The translations under genes were made by a program, and so were the position numbers. The notes beneath the pieces were generated by a model. It was not told the DNA's origin, searched no databases, and saw nothing but the letters and a program-made list of their open reading frames with translations. From Roseivirga spongicola (GTDB lineage Bacteria > Bacteroidota > Bacteroidia > Cytophagales > Cyclobacteriaceae), in assembly GCF_001592965.1 (NCBI RefSeq), contig NZ_LRPC01000012.1:611903-675902 (forward strand): DNA of 64,000 nucleotides, in the 5' to 3' direction. Positions 45,682 to 54,684 of the stretch are shown piece by piece. The first letter of the stretch is position 1; each line of letters starts with the position of its first letter.

Positions 45682-48146
45682 AAAGGCAAGCCAACAGCAA
45701 TATTCCAAACGGTTTGTGAGCTCTTGAAAAAAGGTCTTCTCCAACGTTGACCTTCAGGATATCTTGGGTCTTTTATTTTATGGCCTACATCGAATCGGAA
45801 TACTAAGAAACTGAAGTCGAAGCGCAAGCCAAGGCCTGCGCCAACGGCAATTTCTTTGTAGAAGTCATTGAATTCGAATGCTCCACCACTAGATAACCTT
45901 AAGCGTGTGCTAGAAGATGGTGAGGAATCATCTATAAATTCTTTAAACCTCCAGACATTGCCAGCATCAATAAAAAAGGCCCAGTCTAAAAAGCCAGTAA
46001 TGTTAGCTCGGTATTCCAAACTCAATTCTAGCAAAATCTCTCCTGGTTGTTCGAACCTATAGCTATCTGCTCCGGCAATAAGCGATACATATTCGCCATT
46101 TTCAATTATGTTGAACCCGTCTTCATCTAAGGCTAGAGGGTGCGCAGAACCGGGGCCTAATCTTCGAGGTAACCAAGCACGATTGCTGCTACTACCACCG
46201 CTGAAGAAATATCTTTCGTAAGGAAGTGCTTCATTGTCACCATAAGGCCTGGCATAGCCTACGTTTGCCCGCATAGATAAAGACTTTTCTTCCGACAGAG
46301 GGATGTGTCTTCTGAAGTCTAACTGTGCCTTTGCGTATTTATAAAAAGTTAGGTCATTGTTTTCCAGCAAACCTGTGCCCACAAAGTTGTATATGTTTCC
46401 ACCAGCTTCTAGATAGACCCTAAAGTAGTTAGAAGGCTCTACTAGCGTTCCATAATTGGAGTTGAATACAGCATTGAACGAGGTGTTAGACACAAAAGAC
46501 CTATCGAAAGCCAGGGCTAGAGTGTTTCCCTGAAGGGCTAAGTCTTGCAGTTGGCGGTTAAATGCAGAATCTATTTTAGTAGTGTTGATCAGGTTTATTT
46601 CTGATACTGTAAGCCTGTAAGAGTTGGTTCCTTGTTCGTTTTGCCAAGAGTAAGCATAAGATCCGTTGAGGTTACTCCTTGAATACTCTCTTCTAGAAGT
46701 AAAAGAATATCCCATAGTGAGCGCACTCTTTGCGTTAAAAGACTGTCTACTGAGTTCTCTAGAGTTGAAAGGAGTTACAAAGCGAGGAAAGGTTAGGCTC
46801 ACTGAGCCACCATATTGAAGGTTACTCAATGCTCCACTCTGGTCTGTTGCAGCAGAGACACCATCAGAACCGACAAAGCCTGTAAATTGCATTATTTCAG
46901 CTCCTTTAAATGTGTTTCTATTTCTAAGCGAAAGGTTGTAAAAAGGGCCTGGTCTACCTTCGGTAAAGTTTATTCCTAGCTCTTGTGTGAGCTGAAACTT
47001 CTGTAGGGGAGCAGTGTAAACATTGGCGATGAATTTTCCCTCTACTAAGGTTGTGTCGAAGTTAATATTGGCGAACCTAAACATATCCATGTTCAGAAGC
47101 TGTCTTTGAGTGTTTACTACGTCAGAGTATCTGTAGTTTTCGTAAGGCTCTAATTTTAAGCGAGTGTCTAACACTAATGGTTTGTAATAAGTGCTTCCAT
47201 AGTTGTATGTAACGTCTAAGAATTGTTCTTGTGTAGCAACGGGCTCGGAACCATTGGCGCTTACAATAATGGAGTCTAGTTCAAACTGTTCATGAAAATC
47301 TCTTTCTGCAGGTTTATTTACAATGGTGGTTAACCACATATCTTCAGAGTCTGGAGCATATTCTACCACAAATTCCACATAGCGTTTGCTAAAGGCGAAG
47401 TAGCCATTATTTCTTAAGAGTAAGTCTATTCGGTTTTGTTCGGCAGCTAAGTTCTCCCTGTCATAGTATTCTCCTTTTTTGAGGAAGGATTCACTTCTAG
47501 ATTCATTGATTATTCTGGTGATGGTGGTATCACCTGTCCTTAGATTTAAGCTATCTAGAAAACTTCTTTCCCCTTCAGTGATGATAAAGGTTTGGATTAC
47601 TTTGCGTCCTTTCTCCTCCTTTTCTATTTCTACTTCGGCTTTTCTGAAGCCTTTACTGAGTAAGTAGTTTTTAATTCTTGTAGTTGACTGGGCAATCAGT
47701 GTGCTATCATAAATGGCTAGAGGGTCTCCAGTGCGCATTCTGCCATTACCTAACCTTAATTGCTTATCGTAGCGTTCTAGACGCCTTTGTTTGCGCCATT
47801 CTAATCGGTCAATGCGTTTTCCTTCAGCTTCTTTCTCTTCGATTTTTGCATCTATTCTTTCAATGAACTCAGCTCGGCTTTTAGCTACTTTGGCAGAATC
47901 GAATGCTCGTTCACCAGTTTCGTAGATGTGGGCACCAACGGGACCAAGAATAGGGAATCTTGTATTTGGTTCTAAAAGAATCTGATCTGCGATGTCATTT
48001 TTATTTGCTTTTTTTACACCTTCAATACGCTGTTTATATAGCAACTTTTCACCGGGTTGTAGGTATTTAACTCCGGTGCAATTTGCAAGAAAAAGGGTAA
48101 TGAAAAACAGTAAGAATAATCGGATTCCTAGCTTCACGAACAACAA
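45678..48146 (-). CDS. tamL: Translocation and assembly module lipoprotein TamL (BamA/Omp85 superfamily)
   Basis: A large outer membrane protein with a lipoprotein signal (FFITLFLANC, lipobox LANC, Cys23 in the longest form), then TGVKYLQPGEKLLY, POTRA-like domains (about 150-390) and a C-terminal Omp85 barrel (about 410-822; ending TVWNIAVGLPF, with aromatic last residue). In Bacteroidota this lipidated TamA relative pairs with TamB to assemble outer membrane proteins. The start is uncertain: TTG 48146 or GTG 48137, as no ATG is present. It is divergent from an RNA methyltransferase gene. Confidence 0.9.
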   Translation of the reverse strand: MLFVKLGIRLFLLFFITLFLANCTGVKYLQPGEKLLYKQRIEGVKKANKNDIADQILLEPNTRFPILGPVGAHIYETGERAFDSAKVAKSRAEFIERIDAKIEEKEAEGKRIDRLEWRKQRRLERYDKQLRLGNGRMRTGDPLAIYDSTLIAQSTTRIKNYLLSKGFRKAEVEIEKEEKGRKVIQTFIITEGERSFLDSLNLRTGDTTITRIINESRSESFLKKGEYYDRENLAAEQNRIDLLLRNNGYFAFSKRYVEFVVEYAPDSEDMWLTTIVNKPAERDFHEQFELDSIIVSANGSEPVATQEQFLDVTYNYGSTYYKPLVLDTRLKLEPYENYRYSDVVNTQRQLLNMDMFRFANINFDTTLVEGKFIANVYTAPLQKFQLTQELGINFTEGRPGPFYNLSLRNRNTFKGAEIMQFTGFVGSDGVSAATDQSGALSNLQYGGSVSLTFPRFVTPFNSRELSRQSFNAKSALTMGYSFTSRREYSRSNLNGSYAYSWQNEQGTNSYRLTVSEINLINTTKIDSAFNRQLQDLALQGNTLALAFDRSFVSNTSFNAVFNSNYGTLVEPSNYFRVYLEAGGNIYNFVGTGLLENNDLTFYKYAKAQLDFRRHIPLSEEKSLSMRANVGYARPYGDNEALPYERYFFSGGSSSNRAWLPRRLGPGSAHPLALDEDGFNIIENGEYVSLIAGADSYRFEQPGEILLELSLEYRANITGFLDWAFFIDAGNVWRFKEFIDDSSPSSSTRLRLSSGGAFEFNDFYKEIAVGAGLGLRFDFSFLVFRFDVGHKIKDPRYPEGQRWRRPFFKSSQTVWNIAVGLPF

Positions 48147-48151
48147 TCAAT

Positions 48152-48889
48152 ATGCTCTCTAAACGACAATCAAAGTACTTTAAATCTCTGCAATTAAAAA
48201 AATATCGTCAGCTAGAAGGTAAGTTTTTAGTTGAAGGAGCCAAAGGAGTGGAAGAAGTGCTTCGATCTAGCTACCAAGTTGAGAGCTTATTGGGTACTGC
48301 CGAGTTTCTACACAGTTTGTCTGAAAGCGTAAAATCCAGAGCTAATGAGGTGATAGAAGCAAAGGAGGCCGATTTATTACAAGTTGGTACCTTCAAGACG
48401 AACAAAGCTGGTTTGGCTGTGGTGAAAATCCCTGTTCAGTCTCAACTAAGTGCTGATAAAAATGAATTGATTTTAGCCTTAGATGGCATCAACGACCCTG
48501 GAAACTTAGGAACAATCATCAGAATTGCAGATTGGTATGGTATCAATAATATTATTTGCAGTGAAGATACAGCAGACGTTTATAACCCTAAAGTGATCAA
48601 TTCTACCATGGGGTCATTTACAAGAGTAAAGGTATCATATGGGAAATTAAAGGAGTTTATAGCTAAGTCAGATTGTAGGGTTTATGGTGCTTTGCTAGAG
48701 GGACAATCTATCTATAAAAGTGATTTGAAACCTGGGATAGTACTGATGGGTAGTGAGTCTCATGGCATATCAGAAGAATTAAGGAAATTAATTACTGATC
48801 CTATTAAAATACCTGGGAGAGGTGGGGCTGAGTCTCTAAATGTAGGAGTTGCTACTGCTGTTGTTCTAGATAACTTCTTTCGAAATTAG
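48152..48889 (+). CDS. TrmH/SpoU family RNA methyltransferase
   Basis: A 245-residue protein with a substrate-binding N-terminal domain (KYRQLEGKFLVEGAKGVEEV) and a SPOUT methyltransferase domain with the three motifs: LALDGINDPGNLGTIIRIAD, IVLMGSESHGISEEL and IKIPGRGGAESLNVGVATAV. It methylates a ribose 2'-OH in rRNA or tRNA. It faces tamL with 5 to 14 bp between the starts. Its stop overlaps that of the convergent transporter gene by 4 bases. Confidence 0.94.
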   Translation: MLSKRQSKYFKSLQLKKYRQLEGKFLVEGAKGVEEVLRSSYQVESLLGTAEFLHSLSESVKSRANEVIEAKEADLLQVGTFKTNKAGLAVVKIPVQSQLSADKNELILALDGINDPGNLGTIIRIADWYGINNIICSEDTADVYNPKVINSTMGSFTRVKVSYGKLKEFIAKSDCRVYGALLEGQSIYKSDLKPGIVLMGSESHGISEELRKLITDPIKIPGRGGAESLNVGVATAVVLDNFFRN

Positions 48890-49674
48890 GTGTCTTGTGA
48901 GCTTGCTTCGGCCATCATAGCTTCTGCTGTTTCTTTACCCAAGTAATTATCAATTAGGTAATGAGCTACATAAAGAATTGGCGTAAGCAAAATGGCAATA
49001 AGAAACTTATAAATGTAATTAGTAAGGCCAACGGCTAATACCTGAGTAATACTCCAAGGCCCAAGAAAGTAAAATGCCACAAAAAGCACTACGAAACTAT
49101 CTATCAGCTGAGAGATGAGCGTAGAACCCGTTGCACGTAGCCAGATTCTTTTAGGTCCTGTCATTTTTCTTAATCGATGAAAAACAGATACATCTACCAG
49201 TTGACCAATAACAAATGCTACAAGCGATGCAAAAATGATGTTGAGCCCTTGGGATAACACCTTTTCAAAGGCATAATTAATATCGAAAGCTTGCCCTTGC
49301 TCATTGGTAGCATTTACAGATAACCAGAAGTCGGCTGGAGCTAATTTCATTGCTAAGTAAATCACCAAAAAGGCGTAGGTAATGAGGCCAACCGTAATAA
49401 AGGTTATTCTCTGGACTCCTTTTTTGCCGAAATATTCATTGATAATATCTGTGGTAATAAAAACTACTGGCCAAAGCACTACTCCAGCAGTGAGGTTGAA
49501 CTGTAGCAAGAAATCTCCAAATAAGGGAATGTCTAAAGGTTGGAAGCCTAATGACTTTTCGGCTGAAAATATTTTTCCGCCTATAAGTTCAGCAATAAGG
49601 GCATTGGTAATAAATATGCCGCTTAGGATAATGAATAAACTGTTCTTTTTGTCCTTAAGAATAGAGGTGACCAT
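48886..49674 (-). CDS. Queuosine precursor transporter (VUT/YhhQ family)
   Basis: A 262-residue membrane protein with about six segments and the family motifs LTAGVVLWPVVFITTDIINE, YFGKKGVQRITF, FVIGQLVDVSVFHRLRK, WLRATGSTLISQLIDSFVVL. It probably imports the 7-cyano-7-deazaguanine type precursor of queuosine. No queuosine biosynthesis gene is adjacent. It begins 5 bases after the rnz stop, in the same unit. Confidence 0.9.
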   Translation of the reverse strand: MVTSILKDKKNSLFIILSGIFITNALIAELIGGKIFSAEKSLGFQPLDIPLFGDFLLQFNLTAGVVLWPVVFITTDIINEYFGKKGVQRITFITVGLITYAFLVIYLAMKLAPADFWLSVNATNEQGQAFDINYAFEKVLSQGLNIIFASLVAFVIGQLVDVSVFHRLRKMTGPKRIWLRATGSTLISQLIDSFVVLFVAFYFLGPWSITQVLAVGLTNYIYKFLIAILLTPILYVAHYLIDNYLGKETAEAMMAEASSQDT

Positions 49675-49679
49675 AACGC

Positions 49680-50597
49680 CTAGCTATCTAAGATATACTC
49701 TTCGCCCTCTATAGCCAAATGAGATTCTGGGAACACAAGCCTTGCCTCTTCTTGAATAGGTTCTAGCTCTTTGTACCTAGCAGAAAAATGTCCGAGTAAC
49801 AGTTTACCAACCTTTGCTTTTTCAGCAATAGTTGCAGCTTCTTTGGCTGTGCTGTGGAAGGTGTTATGTGCTCTATCTCTGTGCTCTTCCAGAAAAGTTG
49901 ATTCGTGGTAAAGCATGTCTGAGTCTTCTATAATCGGGATTATAGACTCGTTATATTTAGTGTCGGAGCAATAGGCATATTTGAAAGATTGCCTTGGCGG
50001 AAGAGTCATGTCCTCATTTTTGAAGAGGAGCTTGCCTTCTTCATCAAATATATCTTCTCCTTTTTTGAGCCTAATGATATTCCTTACAGATAAGTCTTCC
50101 GGAATAGTTTCTCTAATTAGGCGTCTATTCTTAGGCTTTTCTTCAAATAGAAAACCACAACAAGGTATTCTATGGTCTAGAGGAATGGAATGAACAGAAA
50201 TTAACTCGTCTTCATGAATCAATTGAAACTTTTGTGTGTCGACTTCATGAAAAGCTACATCATAATTAAAAGCAGTATCTGAATACTTAAGTTGTAGCGT
50301 AATTATTTCTGAAAGACCTCTTGGGCCATATAGGTTGAGAGGCTTGTTTCTGCCCATTAAGTGCATAGAAGAAAGAAGCCCCATCAGACCTAGATAATGG
50401 TCACCATGAAGGTGAGAAATGAAAATATTATTAATTCTTTGAGCTCTAAGTTTGTAGCGTTTCAGCTGCAATTGGGTAGCCTCACCACAGTCAATCATGT
50501 AGTATTTGCCTTCTACATTTACTAATTGAGAGGTATGATGTCTCCTATGTGCAGGAGTGGCTGAATTGGAGCCTAATATTTTTACTCTGATGCTCAA
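49680..50597 (-). CDS. rnz: Ribonuclease Z
   Basis: A 305-residue MBL-fold nuclease with NSATPAHRRHHTSQLVNVEG, IDCGEATQLQLKRY, the metal-binding motif HLHGDH (IFISHLHGDHYLGLMGLLSS), YCSDTKYNE and LLLGHFSARYKE. It processes tRNA 3' ends. The start is TTG 50597; no ATG is available nearby. It is downstream of the STAS gene by 10 bases and upstream of the queuosine transporter gene. Confidence 0.95.
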   Translation of the reverse strand: MSIRVKILGSNSATPAHRRHHTSQLVNVEGKYYMIDCGEATQLQLKRYKLRAQRINNIFISHLHGDHYLGLMGLLSSMHLMGRNKPLNLYGPRGLSEIITLQLKYSDTAFNYDVAFHEVDTQKFQLIHEDELISVHSIPLDHRIPCCGFLFEEKPKNRRLIRETIPEDLSVRNIIRLKKGEDIFDEEGKLLFKNEDMTLPPRQSFKYAYCSDTKYNESIIPIIEDSDMLYHESTFLEEHRDRAHNTFHSTAKEAATIAEKAKVGKLLLGHFSARYKELEPIQEEARLVFPESHLAIEGEEYILDS

Positions 50598-50607
50598 AAT
50601 TGGAGAA

Positions 50608-50973
50608 TTACTCTTCTTCCTCTTCTGGGCTGTTAGCCAAAATTAAGTCTTTGGCTGCTTCGTCAGTAGCTAATACTGTCAGCACGTTGTTAAGCTGAGA
50701 TATAGTCAATAGCTTATCTACAAATGCAGTAACCTCGCTAAGAATAAATGCACCACCGTTCTCGGTGTAAGCTCTGTTACCTACCAAAAGTGCGCTTAGG
50801 CCAGAAGAGTCTGCGTACTTAGTTGCAGAAAGGTTTAAAATAAGGTTGTTAACTCCTTGTGCCTGCAGGGCCACCAATTCAGATTTTAGTTCAGGAGAAA
50901 GGGTTGAATCAAGCTTTTCTTCTTCTAGTTTGAAGACGGTGTAAAGAGATTCTTTTTCTATAGAAAACTTCAT
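50608..50973 (-). CDS. STAS domain protein (anti-anti-sigma-like)
   Basis: A 121-residue STAS protein: FKLEEEKLDSTLSPELKSEL, NLILNLSATKYADSSGLSAL (Ser in DSSGL is the usual phosphorylation site) and GAFILSEVTAFVDKLLTISQ. The C-terminus is acidic. Such proteins bind anti-sigma factor kinases. No partner kinase or sigma gene is close, and the gene is packed between purC and rnz, so its partners must be elsewhere. Confidence 0.85.
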   Translation of the reverse strand: MKFSIEKESLYTVFKLEEEKLDSTLSPELKSELVALQAQGVNNLILNLSATKYADSSGLSALLVGNRAYTENGGAFILSEVTAFVDKLLTISQLNNVLTVLATDEAAKDLILANSPEEEEE

Positions 50974-50974
50974 A

Positions 50975-51919
50975 TTAATGCTTTGCTAAATAGTTCTTAA
51001 TATTTTTTTGGATGCGTTCTGCAACGTTCGTTCCACTTTGTTTTTCGAAAGGTTCGCCTGTCACTTTTTCATACAATTCAATGTATCTGTCAGATATTGA
51101 CTGCACCACTTCGTCTGTCATGGTCGGAATTTGTTGGCCTTCTTTTCCTTGAAATCCATTTTCAATAAGCCATTGTCTTACAAACTCTTTCGATAGTTGC
51201 TTTTGTTTTTCTCCGGCAGCTTGTCTGTCTTCGTAGCCTTCTTTGTAGAAGTATCTAGATGAGTCTGGCGTATGAATTTCATCGATAAGATAGACTTCAT
51301 TGTTGAAGCGACCAAACTCATACTTGGTATCTACTAAAATGAGGCCTTGTTCTGCGGCTATTTCAGTCCCTCTTTGAAAGAGAGCTCTTGTATATTTTTC
51401 AAGCTGAATGTATTCAGACTCTGGAACTATACCTTGGGCAAGAATTTCTTCTCTGGAAATGTCTTCATCGTGCCCCTCCATAGCTTTAGTAGTAGGAGTG
51501 ATAATAGGTTCTGGAAGCTTATCGTTTTCTTTCAGTCCTTCTGGTAGCGCTACTCCGCAGAGCACTCTTTTTCCTTCTTTATATTCTCTCCAAGCATGAC
51601 CAGCCAAATAGCCTCTTATTACCATTTCAACCGCATAAGTATCACACTTAAGCCCTATACTCACATTTGGGTCTGGAGCATCGCTTATCCAGTTCGGTAC
51701 TATATCGCTTGTTGCTTTCAGAAATTTCTGTGCAATTTGGTTAAGTACCTGACCTTTGTAAGGAATAGGGCGTGGGAGAATGACATCGAATGCCGAAATT
51801 CTATCTGTGGCCACCATGGCCAGCTTGTCTTCAAAAAAGTAAATGTCTCTTACTTTTCCGCTGTAAAAACCAGTTTGATTAGGAAAATGAAAATTCGTTT
51901 CCTTGATACCTTCGATCAT
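50975..51919 (-). CDS. purC: Phosphoribosylaminoimidazole-succinocarboxamide synthase
   Basis: A 314-residue SAICAR synthetase: [76 protein letters not shown] and [20 protein letters not shown]. It forms SAICAR in purine synthesis, and the length corresponds to the longer family branch. The STAS gene follows after one base, so they are co-transcribed with rnz and the transporter gene. Confidence 0.96.
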   Translation of the reverse strand: MIEGIKETNFHFPNQTGFYSGKVRDIYFFEDKLAMVATDRISAFDVILPRPIPYKGQVLNQIAQKFLKATSDIVPNWISDAPDPNVSIGLKCDTYAVEMVIRGYLAGHAWREYKEGKRVLCGVALPEGLKENDKLPEPIITPTTKAMEGHDEDISREEILAQGIVPESEYIQLEKYTRALFQRGTEIAAEQGLILVDTKYEFGRFNNEVYLIDEIHTPDSSRYFYKEGYEDRQAAGEKQKQLSKEFVRQWLIENGFQGKEGQQIPTMTDEVVQSISDRYIELYEKVTGEPFEKQSGTNVAERIQKNIKNYLAKH

Positions 51920-51961
51920 CGGGTAAAAATAGTCAAAAATCGATTCTCGATATAAGGCTTG

Positions 51962-53281
51962 TTAATTTTCTGTTGAGCTAATTAGTTTGCCTCTGTTGTA
52001 AACCTCTCCTTTGATCGCTTTTTGTGCCTTATTGTAATAAGTCCAGTTACCTTGCTTTACATCATAGAGGTGGTTGCCTTTCACTTTTACCTCTCCAGAT
52101 TCAAAATATTCATAGTAGACTCCAGATTTTTGACCATTCAAATAGGTAGTGGTTGTATGCTTTTTACCGTTAGGAAAATATGCCGTCTCTACACCTGTGT
52201 TTCTCCCGAATTTGTAAGGAATAGTCTTGGTGAGTTTTCCTTCTTCAGTATATAGCTCAATAAACCCATTGATTGCTCCGGATTCATAAGGAGTTTTAGA
52301 CTCTACTTGGCCGTTAGGGTAAAAGGTACGCCAGACTTTACTCTTTCTTCCTTCTACATAGATTTCTTCAGATTTAAGCTGACCAGATTTATAGTACTCT
52401 CTGATGGTGCCATCTTTGGTTACTTTGGTGTAGTTTTCTACCCACATTTCTTCGCCTGTCTCAAAATAGGTGATGTTTTTACCAATTTTGGCTCCTCTCT
52501 GATAGTTGTGAACCTCTTTAGGTTTTCCGCTGTCGTAATAGGTTTTTCTTAGTCCATCGAAAATTCCATCTAGGTAAGTTCCTTCATCAATGAGTTTGCC
52601 TTCTGGGTTGTACTTTTTGTAAGGTCCATTTTTATATCCTCCTACATAGTTATAGACCCATTCTTTTTCGCCATTACTATAATAGGTGAGGTATGCTCCT
52701 TCAATAATTCCATTGTTATAAGTGAATTCTGAAGAGAGTTCTCCATTGTTGTAATAGGTTTTTGCAACGCCATGTTGCTTGCCGTTGAGGTAAGTGAATT
52801 CTTGCTTCTTTATTTCTCCTGGAAAGTATTCTACAGCTTTTCCATTGGGCACACCTGCATCAAAGTTGATGTTGTTTTTAAGGTCACCATTTTCGTAGTA
52901 AGTCTTTACTTGTCCATTAAGCTCGCCATCTACATACTCACCTTTTTGAATTGGTTTTCCGCTTTTCGAGAATACCTCAAAAGGGCCGGTTTTTTTTCCG
53001 TTTTCGTATGTGGTTTTGGAGAGTACTTTTCCATCTTCGTAATACTCCACAAAAAGGCCATCTGGTTTACCAGAAACGAACTTGCCCTTCATTGCAACTT
53101 CTCCTTCTTCAAAATACTTGGTGTATTCACCATGAATCATGGTAGAGTCGCCATCTAAAATGGTATACCTCTCTTTTACAGTTTTGAATTCTGGTGGGTA
53201 GAACTTAGTAACCGTGTCTTGAGCAAGTGTGTTGAATGCTAAAACACCTAGTGATGCAATGGTGTAGATTGTTCTTTTCAT
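51962..53281 (-). CDS. YwqK-type MORN-repeat protein
   Basis: A 439-residue protein with a signal sequence (MKRTIYTIASLGVLAFNTLA) and many MORN-2 repeats of about 22 residues built around YYENG-x-L and GKxxGxxxxYY (for example YENGKKTGPFEVFSKSGKPI and YLNGKQHGVAKTYYNNGELS). Such proteins are often annotated as YwqK antitoxins, but a secreted MORN array has no such evidence; envelope or surface binding is more plausible. The start codon is separated from the preceding thiolase by only a terminator-like hairpin whose T run ends at the ATG. Confidence 0.85.
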   Translation of the reverse strand: MKRTIYTIASLGVLAFNTLAQDTVTKFYPPEFKTVKERYTILDGDSTMIHGEYTKYFEEGEVAMKGKFVSGKPDGLFVEYYEDGKVLSKTTYENGKKTGPFEVFSKSGKPIQKGEYVDGELNGQVKTYYENGDLKNNINFDAGVPNGKAVEYFPGEIKKQEFTYLNGKQHGVAKTYYNNGELSSEFTYNNGIIEGAYLTYYSNGEKEWVYNYVGGYKNGPYKKYNPEGKLIDEGTYLDGIFDGLRKTYYDSGKPKEVHNYQRGAKIGKNITYFETGEEMWVENYTKVTKDGTIREYYKSGQLKSEEIYVEGRKSKVWRTFYPNGQVESKTPYESGAINGFIELYTEEGKLTKTIPYKFGRNTGVETAYFPNGKKHTTTTYLNGQKSGVYYEYFESGEVKVKGNHLYDVKQGNWTYYNKAQKAIKGEVYNRGKLISSTEN

Positions 53282-53313
53282 AAAAAAAGCCTTACGTAAA
53301 ATTACGTAAGGCT
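53282..53313 (-). terminator. Strong terminator-like hairpin ending at the ywqK start codon
   Basis: Perfect 12-bp arms AGCCTTACGTAA (53288-53299) and TTACGTAAGGCT (53302-53313) are followed on the minus strand by seven T (53288-53282), directly before ATG 53281. It lies 22 bp after the thiolase stop. Confidence 0.85.
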
Positions 53314-53334
53314 CTCACAATTAGTATAATAATC

Positions 53335-54513
53335 TTACATTTTCTCAATGACCAAGGCAGAAGCACCACCGCCACCATTACAGATGCCAGCAACACCAAT
53401 TTTGCCATTATTTTGCTCTAGTACATTGCAAAGTGTAGTAACGATTCTGTTTCCTGAAGCCCCAAGAGGGTGACCAAGAGCAACAGCACCACCATTAACA
53501 TTTACTTTTTCAGGGTCTAGGCCTAGTTCTTTATTATTAGCTAAAGCTACTACAGAAAAAGCTTCGTTGATTTCGTAGAAGTCTACATCTTCTTTGCTAA
53601 TTCCTGCTACGCTCATAGCCTTAGGAATAGCCTTTGATGGAGCTGTAGTAAACCAAAGTGGTTCTTGAGCAGCATCGGCAAAGCCTAGAATTTTAGCAAT
53701 TGGCTTAACGCCTAGTTCTTCTGCCTTTTCCTTACTCATTAATACCATGGCAGAAGCACCATCATTAATAGTAGAGGCGTTAGCCGCTGTAACTGTTCCT
53801 TCTTTGCTGAAAACTGGTCTCAGTGCAGGAATTTTATCGAAGAAGACGTTCTTGTACTCTTCGTCTTCATCCATAATAATTGGGTCGCCTTTTCTTTGAG
53901 GAATAGCCACCGGAATTATCTCACTTTTGAACTTGCCTGCTTCAGTAGCTGCGGCTGCTCTTTTGTAAGAGTTAATAGCATATTCATCTTGCTCTTCTCT
54001 AGAGATGTTCATCTCTTTGGCGGTATTGTCGGCACAGTTACCCATTGGGAACTCATGATAAGCTTCCCAAAGACCGTCTTTAAGTAGTCCGTCTACTAGT
54101 TCGCCATTACCATATTTGTAACCATATCTGGCTTTTGGAATGTAGTAAGGAATATTAGACATGCTTTCCATTCCACCTGCAACCACAACATCTTGAAGTC
54201 CCAACATAATAGATTGGGCACCTAGCATTACGGACTTCATACCTGAGGCACAAACCTTGTTAATAGTTGTACAAGGAGTTTCATTGCTAATACCTGCGGC
54301 TAATGCTGCCTGACGAGCAGGGGCTTGACCTAAACCAGCAGAAACTACATTGCCCATAAATACCTCTTGAACTTCTGAAGCGCTAACTCCAGCTTTTTCT
54401 AAGGCTCCTTTGATAGCAAAAGTACCTAATTGAACAGCAGAGAAACCTGCTAATTTACCTCCGAAACTACCGATTGGGGTTCGCCCAGCCGATACTATAT
54501 ATACTTCCTTCAT
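53335..54513 (-). CDS. Acetyl-CoA C-acetyltransferase (thiolase)
   Basis: A 392-residue thiolase from ATG 54513; the TTG at 54519 is not needed. The active-site Cys is in INKVCASGMKSVMLGA, and the C-terminal motifs are NEAFSVVALANNKELG, NVNGGAVALGHPLGASGNRI and GICNGGGGASALVIE, which hold the catalytic His and Cys. The enzyme condenses or cleaves acetoacetyl-CoA, in ketogenesis, polyhydroxybutyrate or fatty acid oxidation. Promoter and a palindromic operator-like site precede it (54532-54553). A strong terminator follows. Confidence 0.95.
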   Translation of the reverse strand: MKEVYIVSAGRTPIGSFGGKLAGFSAVQLGTFAIKGALEKAGVSASEVQEVFMGNVVSAGLGQAPARQAALAAGISNETPCTTINKVCASGMKSVMLGAQSIMLGLQDVVVAGGMESMSNIPYYIPKARYGYKYGNGELVDGLLKDGLWEAYHEFPMGNCADNTAKEMNISREEQDEYAINSYKRAAAATEAGKFKSEIIPVAIPQRKGDPIIMDEDEEYKNVFFDKIPALRPVFSKEGTVTAANASTINDGASAMVLMSKEKAEELGVKPIAKILGFADAAQEPLWFTTAPSKAIPKAMSVAGISKEDVDFYEINEAFSVVALANNKELGLDPEKVNVNGGAVALGHPLGASGNRIVTTLCNVLEQNNGKIGVAGICNGGGGASALVIEKM

Positions 54514-54531
54514 AATCAAATTATAGTTTTC

Positions 54532-54553
54532 CTAACGATCGTTAGCAAATATA
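54532..54553 (-). promoter_or_regulatory. Predicted thiolase promoter with overlapping perfect palindrome
   Basis: On the minus strand a -7 box TATATTTG (54553-54546) is immediately followed by the 14-bp perfect palindrome CTAACGATCGTTAG (54545-54532), which would cover the transcription start. TetR-family repressors often use such palindromes with this kind of core. No clear -33 TTG at normal spacing was seen. Confidence 0.6.
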
Positions 54554-54684
54554 AGAAATGAGGTGGAGAATGAAAGGGGAGAGTTGCAATAGTAGATGTC
54601 AGACCTCAGCCAATAGACTCAAGAGAGATTTTTGCTTTCTTGTCTTGAGTTTCCGTATCCATCTTCCAACCTTTTGCTAATAAA

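Noticed and set aside
54617..54650. ACTCAAGA/TCTTGAGT hairpin between batC and thiolase as terminator
   Set aside because: An 18-nt loop and no clean T run on the relevant strand make it weak.
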